Assembly: GCA_964575185.1 (NCBI GenBank)
Contig: CAZNPW010000024.1
Coordinates: 1-49,749, forward strand
Reading direction: 5' to 3'
Source: CAZNPW01 sp964575185
Lineage (GTDB): Bacteria > Pseudomonadota > Alphaproteobacteria > Rhodobacterales > Rhodobacteraceae
Length of the DNA: 49,749 nt
Positions 31,904 to 39,698 of the stretch are shown here, piece by piece. The notes under the pieces were generated by a model that ran no database searches, was not told the origin of the DNA, and saw only the letters and a program-made list of their open reading frames with translations. The position numbers and the translations under genes were made by a program. Each line of letters begins with the position of its first letter. The first letter of the stretch is position 1.

Positions 31904-32608
31904 ATGCACCCGCGCCTCAAGGCCCTGTCCGTCCACCTCCTGACCGCCACGGGCGCGATCCTGTCGATGTTCGCGATGCTCGCGGCGGTCGAGGGGGCCT
32001 GGTCGATGATGTTCCTGTGGCTGGTCGTGGCGCTGATCGTCGACGGGATCGACGGCCCGCTCGCGCGCCGCTACGACGTGGACGCGAACTGGCCGACCTA
32101 CGACGGGGTCCTGATGGACCTGATCGTGGACTACCTGACCTATGTCTTCATCCCGGCCTATGCGCTGTTCAAGTCGGGGCTGCTGGAGGGGTGGACGGGC
32201 TGGATCGCCATCATCGTGATCGTCTACGGCTCGGTCATCTATTTCGCCGACACCCGGATGAAGACCAGGGACAAGAGCTTCGCGGGCTTTCCCGCCTGCT
32301 GGAACATGGTGGTGCTGGTGCTGTTCGCGACGCAGCCAAACCACTGGGTCACGCTGGCGATCGTGGTGCTGCTGACGGCGACGATGTTCACCAACCTGAA
32401 GTTCGTGCACCCCGTGCGCACCGAACGCTGGCGGGCGGTGACGCTGCCCGTCACGGTGGCCTGGGTGGTGCTGGCGGCGTCGGCCGCGTGGCAGGACTTC
32501 GACGCGGGCTGGCTGGTGCACTGGGGGCTGGTGCTGACTTCGCTCTACCTGTGCCTGGCGGGGATCGTGCAGGAGCTGATCCCGGCCCGCCGCGCGCCGG
32601 TTGCCTGA
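31904..32608 (+). CDS. pcs: Phosphatidylcholine synthase
   Basis: 234 residues with about seven to eight membrane segments. The CDP-alcohol phosphotransferase-type motif is DGIDGPLARRYDVDANWPTYDG followed by DLIVDYLTYVF, in the variant form typical of bacterial Pcs. It condenses choline directly with CDP-diacylglycerol in the inner membrane. ATG 31904 matches the family start (HPRLKALSVHLLTATGA), although no strong Shine-Dalgarno is visible. The next gene begins after 120 bp with a short perfect inverted repeat. Confidence 0.94.
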   Translation: MHPRLKALSVHLLTATGAILSMFAMLAAVEGAWSMMFLWLVVALIVDGIDGPLARRYDVDANWPTYDGVLMDLIVDYLTYVFIPAYALFKSGLLEGWTGWIAIIVIVYGSVIYFADTRMKTRDKSFAGFPACWNMVVLVLFATQPNHWVTLAIVVLLTATMFTNLKFVHPVRTERWRAVTLPVTVAWVVLAASAAWQDFDAGWLVHWGLVLTSLYLCLAGIVQELIPARRAPVA

Positions 32609-32613
32609 TGGTA

Positions 32614-32629
32614 ATGAACCTTGGTTCAT
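32614..32629. promoter_or_regulatory. Perfect inverted repeat, candidate operator
   Basis: ATGAACCTTGGTTCAT, 7-bp arms around TT, starting 5 bases after the pcs stop and 100 bases before the next gene. There is no following T-run, so a regulator site is as likely as a terminator. Confidence 0.5.
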
Positions 32630-32728
32630 GGGCTGCGGCCTGAACGCTGCGGCGATGGACCGGGGGCCGCCCGGTCCGGCATCCTTTGCGGGCCGGCAGC
32701 CGTGCCGGATGGACCCATGGAGCCCCGC

Positions 32729-33124
32729 ATGACGCCTCGCCCGACCCTGACCGGCCTTCTCGCCGCGCTCGCCTGCACCGCCGCGCTGAGCGTGGCGGCC
32801 CTTGCCGAAACCGACGCCACGGCCCCCGACGACGGCCCGATCGGCGACGGCGAGGTCATCAGCATCGACGACGGCATCTTCGAGGACGGCGACGGGGTCG
32901 TCGTGGACGAGGGCGTGGCCCCCGGGGAAAGCCCCGCGGAGGGCGATGCCACGGCCTTCGATGCCGACCCCGCCCCGACCTCGGTGCGCGGCGGAAGCGA
33001 GGTCGGGCGCGGCGGGGTCGGCGCGGTCACGGGTGCCGCGATGGAGAAAGAGGGCGCGGGCCGATCCGTCCTGCCGCCGTGCGCCACGCTGCGGAAAGGT
33101 GAAACGGGTGCCTGCGCCCACTGA
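32729..33124 (+). CDS. Acidic secreted protein, unknown function
   Basis: 131 residues. An N-terminal signal peptide (LTGLLAALACTAALSVAALA, cleavage probably after ALA) is followed by a strongly acidic, Gly-rich mature part (DDGPIGDGEVISIDDGIFEDGDGVV). The C-terminus is neutral to basic with two Cys (LPPCATLRKGETGACAH). No family is recognised. The many D-G pairs could bind calcium or another cation, but no classical EF-hand or RTX repeat is visible. ATG 32729 has GGAG 6 bases upstream. It is followed by a strong hairpin and then by the PepSY-like and LuxR-type genes. Confidence 0.72.
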   Translation: MTPRPTLTGLLAALACTAALSVAALAETDATAPDDGPIGDGEVISIDDGIFEDGDGVVVDEGVAPGESPAEGDATAFDADPAPTSVRGGSEVGRGGVGAVTGAAMEKEGAGRSVLPPCATLRKGETGACAH

Positions 33125-33141
33125 CCGCGGGCTTTCCAGGC

Positions 33142-33169
33142 CGTCCCGATCCGTGGCAGGATCGGGACG
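33142..33169. terminator. Strong hairpin between secreted-protein genes
   Basis: Perfect 11-bp stem CGTCCCGATCC/GGATCGGGACG around the loop GTGGCA, with no T-run. It probably limits read-through or stabilises the upstream message before the PepSY-like gene. Confidence 0.55.
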
Positions 33170-33194
33170 CGCCGCCCTGCCGAAGGACCGAGCC

Positions 33195-33587
33195 ATGCCC
33201 CGCCTGCCCCTCTTTCCGGCCTTGCTGGCGGTCGCGCTCGCCGCGCCGATGGCCCGGGCCGACGCCCTGCCGGATGTCGCGGCCCCCTATGTGACGCAAC
33301 TGTCCGACCAGGGCTACGGCACGATCACGGTCGGCACCACCTGGCTCGGCCGGATCGTCATCACCGCCACCCGCGACGGGATCGCGCGCGAGATCGTGCT
33401 GAATCGGCGGACCGGCGCGCTGCTCGGCGACAGCGCGACGCTGCCCGCCGCGGCGGCGCGGCCGGAAGGCGCCCCCGACCGCGCCCCGGCGGCGACGGCG
33501 GCCGATGTCGCGGTGGCGGGCGACATGCCCGACGCGGGCGACGCGCAGGTCCGTGCCTTCGGGGACGAGCGGAAAGCCGCGCCCTGA
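33195..33587 (+). CDS. Secreted PepSY-like small protein
   Basis: 130 residues: a signal peptide (LPLFPALLAVALAAPMARA) followed by one PepSY-type unit, VTQLSDQGYGTITVGTTWLGRIVITATRDGIAREIVLNRRTGALLGD, and a low-complexity tail rich in Ala, Pro and Asp. PepSY domains are often periplasmic and inhibit or sense peptidases, or serve as ligand domains. Its stop is 2 bp before the membrane-bound LuxR-type gene, so the pair is probably one operon and may form a periplasm-to-DNA signalling unit. AAGGA lies 7 bases before the ATG. Confidence 0.75.
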   Translation: MPRLPLFPALLAVALAAPMARADALPDVAAPYVTQLSDQGYGTITVGTTWLGRIVITATRDGIAREIVLNRRTGALLGDSATLPAAAARPEGAPDRAPAATAADVAVAGDMPDAGDAQVRAFGDERKAAP

Positions 33588-33589
33588 CG

Positions 33590-34123
33590 ATGCCGCGCCG
33601 CCTCCGTCGTCGTCCGCTGGTCATCGGCGCCCTGTTCGTGCTGCAGCTCGCCAGCGCGCTGGTGTTCATGTCCGACCTCTTGTCCTCGGCGCTGCCGTTC
33701 CTGCCGTCGCCCCAGGGCTGGCGGGGGCGCGAGCTGATGGAGATCGGCGCGGCGGTCGGGCTGACGGCGGGGCTTGCGCTGACCGCCTGGCTGTTCCGCC
33801 GCACGCTCGCCGAACGCAACCGCGCCGAGGCGGGGCTGCGCCGCGCCTCGGGCGCCTTCGCGGCGCTGATGGAGGAGCGGTTCGCCGAATGGGGCCTGAC
33901 CCTGGCCGAGCGCGACGTGTCGGTGTTCCTCATCAAGGGCATGAACACGGCCGAGATCGCCGCGCTGCGCCAGACATCCGAGGGCACGGTCAAGTCGCAG
34001 ACCAACGCCATCTACCGCAAGGCGGGCGTCGCGGGGCGCCAGCAGCTTCTGAGCCTGTTCATCGAGGACCTGATCGGCGACCGTCCGGCCGCCCCGCCGC
34101 GCCTCGATCAGTCGGCGGCGTAG
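33590..34123 (+). CDS. Membrane-anchored LuxR-type transcriptional regulator
   Basis: 177 residues. Two hydrophobic helices near residues 10-40 and 50-68 (LVIGALFVLQLASALVFM; IGAAVGLTAGLALTAWLF) put a short loop in the periplasm. A helical linker (RRTLAERNRAEAGLRRA) leads to a C-terminal LuxR/GerE helix-turn-helix: LTLAERDVSVFLIKGMNTAEIA, TVKSQTNAIYRKAGV. This is a DNA-binding domain fixed to the inner membrane, as in ToxR-like regulators, with no receiver domain. The adjacent PepSY-like protein is a candidate partner. The 3' end overlaps the opposite DUF2237 gene by 16 bp. Confidence 0.82.
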   Translation: MPRRLRRRPLVIGALFVLQLASALVFMSDLLSSALPFLPSPQGWRGRELMEIGAAVGLTAGLALTAWLFRRTLAERNRAEAGLRRASGAFAALMEERFAEWGLTLAERDVSVFLIKGMNTAEIAALRQTSEGTVKSQTNAIYRKAGVAGRQQLLSLFIEDLIGDRPAAPPRLDQSAA

Positions 34124-34476
34124 GCCCGCAGCACCTCGAGCGGGACGACGTCGAGCGTGCGGGCGTGGGTCGCGGCCAGCCGCACCTGCGGGGCCGCGCC
34201 CTCCTGATGCGCCTGCAGGAACCGGCTGGCGCAGAGGCACCAGCGGTCGCCGGGCTTCAGCCCCGGGAAACCGTATTCGGGCCGCGGGGTCGACAGGTCG
34301 TTGCCGAGATACTTCGACAGGGCCAGGAACTCGGCCGTCATCAGCGCGCAGACGGTGTGCAGGCCGCGGTCCATCGGCCCGGTGTTGCAGCAGCCGTCGC
34401 GGAAGAACCCCGTCAGGGGTGCCGCCGAACAGGCTTCGAGCGGCTGGCCGAGGACGTTCCGGGGTTCATCCTTCAT
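34108..34476 (-). CDS. DUF2237 family protein
   Basis: 122 residues with the DUF2237 signature: NVLGQPLEACS, PLTGFFRDGCCNTGPMDRGLHTVCALMT, the segment FLALSKYLGNDLSTP and PGLKPGDRWCLCASRFLQA. The six conserved cysteines suggest metal or disulfide chemistry, but the function is unknown. ATG 34476 has GGGAG 7 bases upstream. Convergent and overlapping with the LuxR-type gene. Confidence 0.9.
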   Translation of the reverse strand: MKDEPRNVLGQPLEACSAAPLTGFFRDGCCNTGPMDRGLHTVCALMTAEFLALSKYLGNDLSTPRPEYGFPGLKPGDRWCLCASRFLQAHQEGAAPQVRLAATHARTLDVVPLEVLRAYAAD

Positions 34477-34534
34477 GGCGGGGCTCCCTGTGGCGCGGCG
34501 GCGAGCCTAGGGCCGCGCGCCCCGCGGCGTCCAG

Positions 34535-34564
34535 CCGCTTGTGCGCAGCCCCGCTTGTGCGCAG
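34535..34564. promoter_or_regulatory. 14-bp direct repeat upstream of the CNB-oxidoreductase gene
   Basis: CCGCTTGTGCGCAG at 34535-34548 and again at 34551-34564, 16 bp from start to start. The second copy contains TTGTGC, and TTAGGT at 34576-34581 could be a -10 after a short 15-bp spacer. A regulator site overlapping the promoter is likely. Confidence 0.5.
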
Positions 34565-34602
34565 GCGCGGAGCGCTTAGGTTGCAGCGCGAAGGAGTGCG
34601 CC

Positions 34603-36201
34603 ATGGAAACGCTTGCCGAAGACCTGGCCACGATGGTCCGCCGCCCGCTGCTGCCCGCCCACGTCGAGGCGATGCGCGAGGTCGGGCAGGAGGTGGAGGT
34701 GCCCGCGGGCCAGGTGGTCCATGCCGCGGGCGACACCTACCATCGCTTTACCTACGTCCTCGAGGGGGAGGTGGAGCTGTTCGACCCCGACAGCGGCGAC
34801 CGGATCGGCCCGGCCTCGCTGGGGCCGGGGCAGTTCATGGGCGACATCGGATTCCTGTCGAACACCCGGGCGCTCTATTCCATGCGCACCGCCGCGCCGT
34901 CGCGCCTGCTGGCCGTGCCGCGCGACGCGATGCTGAAGCTGATGGCGGCCACGCCCGAGATGTCGGACATCGTCGTGTCGGTCTTCGCCGCCCGCCGGCG
35001 GCAGCAGCTCGAGCAGGGGACCTCGGCCCTGACCGTGGTCGGGCAGGACGACGACCGCCGGGTGCGCGAGATCCTGGCCTTTGCCGGGCGCAACCGCCTG
35101 CCCGTCAGCCGCTTCGACCCCGGCAGCCCCGACGCCGCCGAATGCGCGGCGATCTGTTCCCTGCCCGAAGGGGTTGCGGTCATCCTGGGGCGCAACGAGG
35201 TGGTCGAACCCACGCCCGCGGGCATCGCGCGGCGACTCGGCCTCGCCCTGCGGCTGGACGAGGACCGGCTTTACGACGTGGCCATCGTCGGCGGCGGCCC
35301 GGCGGGGATCGCCGCCGGGGTCTATGCCGGGGCCGAAGGGCTGTGCGCCGTGGTGATCGAGAACCTGACGATCGGCGGGCAGGCCGGCACCTCGAGCCGG
35401 ATCGAGAACTACATGGGCTTCCCGACCGGCATCTCGGGGGCCGACCTGTGCTGGCGCGGCGAGGTGCAGGCGATGAAGTTCGGCACCCGCTTCGCCATGC
35501 CGCACCGGGTGGCCCGCATCGACGGCGAGGGGCCCTTCGCGCTGACGCTCGAGGACGGCGGGGTGGTGCGGGCGCGGGCGGTGGTGGTGGCGACGGGCGT
35601 GCAGTACCGCCGCCCCGACGTGCCCCGGCTGGCCGAGCTCGAGGGCGCGGGCGTCTACTACGCCGCGACCGACCTCGAGGCGCGGTTCTGCCGGACCTCG
35701 GAGGTCGTGGTGGTGGGCGGCGGCAACTCGGCGGGGCAGGCGGCGATGTTCCTGTGCCGGACGGCGGCGCATGTGCACGTCGTGGTGCGGGGCGACACGC
35801 TCGCCCAGTCGATGAGCGCCTATCTGACCGACCGGCTGGAGCAGGATCCGGGGATCACCATCCACTACCGCACCGAGGTGACGGGGCTGGAGGGCGAGGC
35901 GGCGCTGACCGGGCTCACGCTGCGGGGGCCGCAGGGCGACCGCCACGTGCCCGCGCGCGGGCTGTTCGTGATGGTCGGGGCCGAGCCCAACACCGCCTGG
36001 CTCGACGGTTGCGTGATGACCGACCGGGGCGGCTTCGTCTGCACCGGCGAGGCGGCGGGCGGGGCGAGCCCGCATGCCACGAGCCGTCCGGGCATCTTCG
36101 CCGCGGGCGACGTGCGCGCGGGGTCGGTGAAGCGGGTCGCCTCGGGCGTGGGCGAGGGGTCGGTGGTGATCTCGGAGGTGTGGCAGTATCTGAACGCCTG
36201 A
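34603..36201 (+). CDS. Cyclic-nucleotide-binding domain fused to thioredoxin-reductase-like FAD oxidoreductase
   Basis: 532 residues. Residues 1-130 form a cyclic-nucleotide-binding beta-roll (VEVPAGQVVHAAGDTYHRF, LEGEVELFD, GPGQFMGDIGFLS, SMRTAAPSRLLAVPRDAM); a linker of about 90 residues follows; from about residue 225 there is a thioredoxin-reductase-like part with FAD motif VAIVGGGPAGIAAGVYA, NADPH motif VVVVGGGNSAGQAA and terminal FAD motif GIFAAGDVRAGSVKRVA. The redox-active CxxC of thioredoxin reductase is absent: the aligned region reads GVYYAATDLEARFC. It probably uses NADPH for another acceptor under second-messenger control. AAGGAG lies before ATG 34603. A GAGTATTTG element follows. 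Confidence 0.88.
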   Translation: METLAEDLATMVRRPLLPAHVEAMREVGQEVEVPAGQVVHAAGDTYHRFTYVLEGEVELFDPDSGDRIGPASLGPGQFMGDIGFLSNTRALYSMRTAAPSRLLAVPRDAMLKLMAATPEMSDIVVSVFAARRRQQLEQGTSALTVVGQDDDRRVREILAFAGRNRLPVSRFDPGSPDAAECAAICSLPEGVAVILGRNEVVEPTPAGIARRLGLALRLDEDRLYDVAIVGGGPAGIAAGVYAGAEGLCAVVIENLTIGGQAGTSSRIENYMGFPTGISGADLCWRGEVQAMKFGTRFAMPHRVARIDGEGPFALTLEDGGVVRARAVVVATGVQYRRPDVPRLAELEGAGVYYAATDLEARFCRTSEVVVVGGGNSAGQAAMFLCRTAAHVHVVVRGDTLAQSMSAYLTDRLEQDPGITIHYRTEVTGLEGEAALTGLTLRGPQGDRHVPARGLFVMVGAEPNTAWLDGCVMTDRGGFVCTGEAAGGASPHATSRPGIFAAGDVRAGSVKRVASGVGEGSVVISEVWQYLNA

Positions 36202-36227
36202 CGCCGGTGCCTGCAGGACCGTCGCAG

Positions 36228-36277
36228 CGGGGGTTTCACACCCCCGCGCCCCCGTGGAGTATTTGTGCCGGAAAGAG
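36228..36277. repeat. GAGTATTTG dispersed element, copy C
   Basis: Stem CGGGGGT (36228-36234) and ACCCCCG (36240-36246) with loop TTCAC, the same loop as copy B, then GAGTATTTG (36257-36265) and CCGGAAAGAG (36268-36277). It ends 16 bases before the predicted ileS promoter. Confidence 0.85.
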
Positions 36278-36292
36278 GGGCGGGCGGGGGTC

Positions 36293-36321
36293 TGGACCCT
36301 GTGGGGAGGGCTGCCTATAAC
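36293..36321 (+). promoter_or_regulatory. Predicted sigma70 promoter of ileS
   Basis: TGGACC (36293-36298), 17-bp spacer, TATAAC (36316-36321). A start near 36328 leaves a leader of about 100 bases. I see no T-box-like structure in the leader. Confidence 0.55.
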
Positions 36322-36426
36322 GCGGCAGCATGAGGATGCGGTGGACAGCGCGACTTCGCGGCCCGGCCTGCTGAGCGTTCGGCGGGACCGGGAGACCTTC
36401 ATCCGTTGCTGCGAAGGACCGCGCGC

Positions 36427-39399
36427 ATGACCGACCTTGCCACCGACTATCGCTCGACCGTCTTTCTGCCCGAAACCGCGTTCCCGATGCGCGCCGGCCT
36501 GCCGCAGCGCGAGCCGGAGTGGCTGGCGCGGTGGGCGCGGCTGGGGGTCTACGACCGGCTGCGGGCGAAGGCGGGCCGGGTGCCCTTCGTGCTGCACGAC
36601 GGCCCGCCCTACGCGAACGCGCACCTGCACATCGGGCATGCGCTGAACAAGATCCTGAAGGACATGGTGGTGCGGTCCCAGCAGATGATGGGCCGCGATG
36701 CGCGCTACGTGCCGGGGTGGGACTGCCACGGCCTGCCGATCGAGTGGAAGATCGAGGAGCAGTACCGCGCGAAGGGGCTGGACAAGGACCGCGTCGACAC
36801 CGTCGCCTTCCGGCAGGAGTGCCGGAGGTTCGCCGAGGGCTGGGTCGGCATCCAGCGCGAGGAGTTCAAGCGGCTGGGCGTGACGGGGGCCTGGGACCGG
36901 CCCTACCTGACGATGGATTACGCCGCCGAGGCGACCATCGCGGCGGAGTTCATGACGTTCCTGATGAACGGCAGCCTTTACCAGGGGTCGAAGCCGGTGA
37001 TGTGGAGCCCGGTGGAGAAGACCGCGCTGGCCGAGGCGGAGGTGGAGTATCACGACCACACCAGCCATCAGGTGTGGGTGGGGTTCCGGGTGGTCGCGGG
37101 GGGAAGAGCCGAGCTACTGAAGCCCGGGCGCGAGATCCCTATGTTCAGAGGTACAAAAGACGATGAAATCTTTACGCAGTACTTCGAAGATTTTCGCGGC
37201 GCGCGCGTTCTGATCTGGACAACTACCCCTTGGACTTTACCCCAGAACCGAGCGATCTCGTTCAATCCAGGTATCGCCTACGGACTCTACGAGGTGACGG
37301 GACGGCCCGTGGAAAGTCTCGCGGTCATCGGCTCACGCTACGTAATCGCGGACAACCTGGCTTCTTCGGTCATGGCGCAGGCTAAGCTCGATGCGAGCAT
37401 GTTCCATCGTCTACGGCCCGTTGAACCCCTCGAACTTGAAGCGCTAACTCTCGCTCACCCCTACCGCGGCCTTGAGGGCGGCGCGGGGGAGTGGGACTAC
37501 GACGTCCCCCTGGTCGCGGGCGACCACGTCACCGACGATGCGGGCACGGGCTTCGTCCATACCGCGCCGAGCCATGGCGACGACGACTACCAGATGGGCC
37601 TGAAGTACGGCCTGCCGATGACCTACAACGTCGAGCCGGACGGCAGCTACCGCGCGAGCCTTCCGGTCTTCGGCGGCCAGCACATCATCACGGCCGACGG
37701 CAAGGAAGGCCCCGCCAACGTCAGCAACATCCGGGCGCTGGCGCAGCAGGGGGCGCTGTTCGCCAAGGCGAAGCTGAAGCACCAGTATCCCCACTCGTGG
37801 CGGTCCAAGGCGCCGGTCATCTACCGCAACACGCCGCAGTGGTTCGTGGCCATCGACCGGCGGCTGGACGACGGCCTGGGCACCTACGGCGCGACGATCC
37901 GGGAGCGGGCGCTGACCTCGATCGACCGGCTGGTCGCATGGACCCCGATCACCGGGCGCAACCGGCTGCATTCTATGATCGCCGCGCGGCCCGACTGGGT
38001 CCTGAGCCGCCAGCGCGCCTGGGGGGTGCCGCTGACCTGCTTCGTGCGCAAGGGCGCCAAGCCGACGGATGCGGATTTCCTGCTGCGCGACGCCACCGTC
38101 AACGCGCGGATCGTCGAGGCCTTCCGGGCCGAGGGCGCGGATGTCTGGTATGTGCAAGGATTCAAGGAACGCGTCCTTTCCGGCGTGGTCGATCCGTCGG
38201 AATATGAACAGGTCTTCGACATCCTCGACGTCTGGTTCGACAGCGGGTCGACCCACGCCTTCGTGCTGCGCGACCGCGAGGACGGGGCCGCGGACGGGAT
38301 CGCGGACCTTTATTTGGAGGGCACGGACCAGCACCGGGGGTGGTTCCACTCCAGCCTGCTGCAGGCCTGCGGGACGACGGGCCGCGCGCCCTACCGGGGG
38401 GTGCTGACGCACGGCTTCACGCTCGACGAGCGCGGCATGAAGATGTCGAAGTCGCTGGGCAACACCACCGCGCCGCAGGAGGTGATCGCCGAATACGGGG
38501 CGGACATCCTGCGGCTGTGGGTGGCGCTGAGCGACACCACGGTCGACCTGCGCATCGGCAAGGAGATCCTGAAGGGCGTGGCCGACAGCTACCGCCGGCT
38601 GCGCAACACGCTGCGCTTCGTGCTGGGCGCGCTGGCGGGGTTCGAGGCGGCCGAACGCACCGACCCCGCGCAGATGCCGGAGCTGGAACGCTGGGTGCTG
38701 CACCGGCTAGCGGAGCTGGATGGCGAGGTGCGGCGGGGCTATGCCGCCTACGACTTCCAGGGGGTGTTCGCCAAGGTCTTCGCCTTTGCCACGACCGACC
38801 TGTCGGCCTTCTACTTCGACATCCGCAAGGACGCGCTCTATTGCGACGCGCCCGGAAGCCTGCGGCGGCGGGCCTGCCGGACGGTGATGCAGGCGCTGTT
38901 CGACCGCCTGACCGCCTGGCTCGCGCCGATCCTGGTCTTCACGGCCGAGGACGCGTGGCTGTCGCGCTTTCCCGGCGAGGACGACAGCATCCACCTGCAC
39001 GACTTCCCCGAGACCCCGGCGGCCTGGCGCGACGACGCGCTGGCGGCACGCTTCGCGCAGGCGCGCGAGGTGCGGCGGGTGGTCACCGGCGCGCTGGAGG
39101 TGGAGCGGACGGCCAAGGTCATCGGCGCGAGCCTGGAGGCCGCGCCGCAGGTCTTCGTCTCGCCGGTGCTGGCGGGGCTGCTGGGCGACGACTTCGCCGA
39201 CCTGTGCATCACGAGCGACATCGCGGTGACCGACGCGGCGGCCCCGGCGGATGCCTTCCGGCTGGCCGACGTGGCCGACGTGGCCGTGCTGTTCCGGCCC
39301 GCGCCGGGGCGGAAGTGCGAGCGCTGCTGGAAGGTGCTGCCCGACGTGGGCACGCACCCCCATCCGGGGCTTTGCGCGCGCTGCGACGCGGCGGTGTGA
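36427..39399 (+). CDS. ileS: Isoleucyl-tRNA synthetase
   Basis: 990 residues in full IleRS order: HDGPPYANAHLHIGHALNK (HIGH motif, near residues 58-76), the CP1 editing domain with the Thr-rich peptide WTTTPWTLPQN near residue 264 and the editing-site segment GTGFVHTAPSHGDDDY, the KMSKS motif GMKMSKSLGN, the anticodon-binding domain, and a C-terminal zinc motif CERCWKVLP...CARC. ATG 36427 has AAGGA 8 bases upstream; a TTG at 36406 is an alternative start. A segment of about 375 bases in the editing domain has clearly lower GC than the rest, suggesting a recombined patch. The stop overlaps the DUF3253 start. Confidence 0.97.
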   Translation: MTDLATDYRSTVFLPETAFPMRAGLPQREPEWLARWARLGVYDRLRAKAGRVPFVLHDGPPYANAHLHIGHALNKILKDMVVRSQQMMGRDARYVPGWDCHGLPIEWKIEEQYRAKGLDKDRVDTVAFRQECRRFAEGWVGIQREEFKRLGVTGAWDRPYLTMDYAAEATIAAEFMTFLMNGSLYQGSKPVMWSPVEKTALAEAEVEYHDHTSHQVWVGFRVVAGGRAELLKPGREIPMFRGTKDDEIFTQYFEDFRGARVLIWTTTPWTLPQNRAISFNPGIAYGLYEVTGRPVESLAVIGSRYVIADNLASSVMAQAKLDASMFHRLRPVEPLELEALTLAHPYRGLEGGAGEWDYDVPLVAGDHVTDDAGTGFVHTAPSHGDDDYQMGLKYGLPMTYNVEPDGSYRASLPVFGGQHIITADGKEGPANVSNIRALAQQGALFAKAKLKHQYPHSWRSKAPVIYRNTPQWFVAIDRRLDDGLGTYGATIRERALTSIDRLVAWTPITGRNRLHSMIAARPDWVLSRQRAWGVPLTCFVRKGAKPTDADFLLRDATVNARIVEAFRAEGADVWYVQGFKERVLSGVVDPSEYEQVFDILDVWFDSGSTHAFVLRDREDGAADGIADLYLEGTDQHRGWFHSSLLQACGTTGRAPYRGVLTHGFTLDERGMKMSKSLGNTTAPQEVIAEYGADILRLWVALSDTTVDLRIGKEILKGVADSYRRLRNTLRFVLGALAGFEAAERTDPAQMPELERWVLHRLAELDGEVRRGYAAYDFQGVFAKVFAFATTDLSAFYFDIRKDALYCDAPGSLRRRACRTVMQALFDRLTAWLAPILVFTAEDAWLSRFPGEDDSIHLHDFPETPAAWRDDALAARFAQAREVRRVVTGALEVERTAKVIGASLEAAPQVFVSPVLAGLLGDDFADLCITSDIAVTDAAAPADAFRLADVADVAVLFRPAPGRKCERCWKVLPDVGTHPHPGLCARCDAAV
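37100..37475. other. Atypical-composition patch inside ileS
   Basis: From about 37100 to 37475 the codons use many A/T third positions (for example AGAGGTACAAAAGACGATG, CTTGAAGCGCTAACTC) while both flanks have almost only G/C. The reading frame is unbroken and covers residues about 225-350 of the CP1 editing domain. It looks like a tract brought in by homologous recombination. Confidence 0.75.
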
Positions 39400-39617
39400 C
39401 CGACGACGACATCCGCGGGGCGATCCTGCGGCTGACGGCCGCGCGGGCGTCGGTCTGTCCGTCCGAGGTCGCGCGCGACCTTGCGGCCGACTGGCGGGCG
39501 CTGATGCCGCGGGTGCGGGAGGTGGCGGCGGGGATGCCGGAGGTGGCGGTGACGCAGCGGGGGGTGGAGGTGGACCCGCGCGCCGCGCGCGGGCCGGTGC
39601 GGCTGCGGTCGCGCTGA
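39396..39617 (+). CDS. DUF3253 small protein
   Basis: 73 residues: DDDIRGAILRLTAARASVCPSEVARDL, WRALMPRVREVAAGMPEVAVTQRGVEVDPRAARGPVRLR. This is the DUF3253 pattern, a winged-helix-like fold whose role is unknown. The GTG start overlaps the ileS stop, so it is probably co-translated with ileS. Ends in front of a hairpin shared with the convergent recR. Confidence 0.85.
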   Translation: MTDDDIRGAILRLTAARASVCPSEVARDLAADWRALMPRVREVAAGMPEVAVTQRGVEVDPRAARGPVRLRSR

Positions 39618-39659
39618 CGGCCCCCCATTCCCCGCGAGGGGATGTTCCCGGCAGGAGGG

Positions 39660-39677
39660 CCGGGCCCTTGGGTCCGG
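39660..39677. terminator. Hairpin between convergent DUF3253 and recR genes
   Basis: CCGGGCCC TT GGGTCCGG, 8-bp stem with one G-T wobble and a very tight loop; no T-run. Candidate bidirectional terminator. Confidence 0.4.
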
Positions 39678-39698
39678 GGAGGGTAGCTGCGGCGGGCC

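Noticed and set aside
36330..36374. 14-codon leader frame upstream of ileS as an attenuator
   Set aside because: It contains no Ile codons, has no ribosome site, and no terminator/antiterminator pair is visible.
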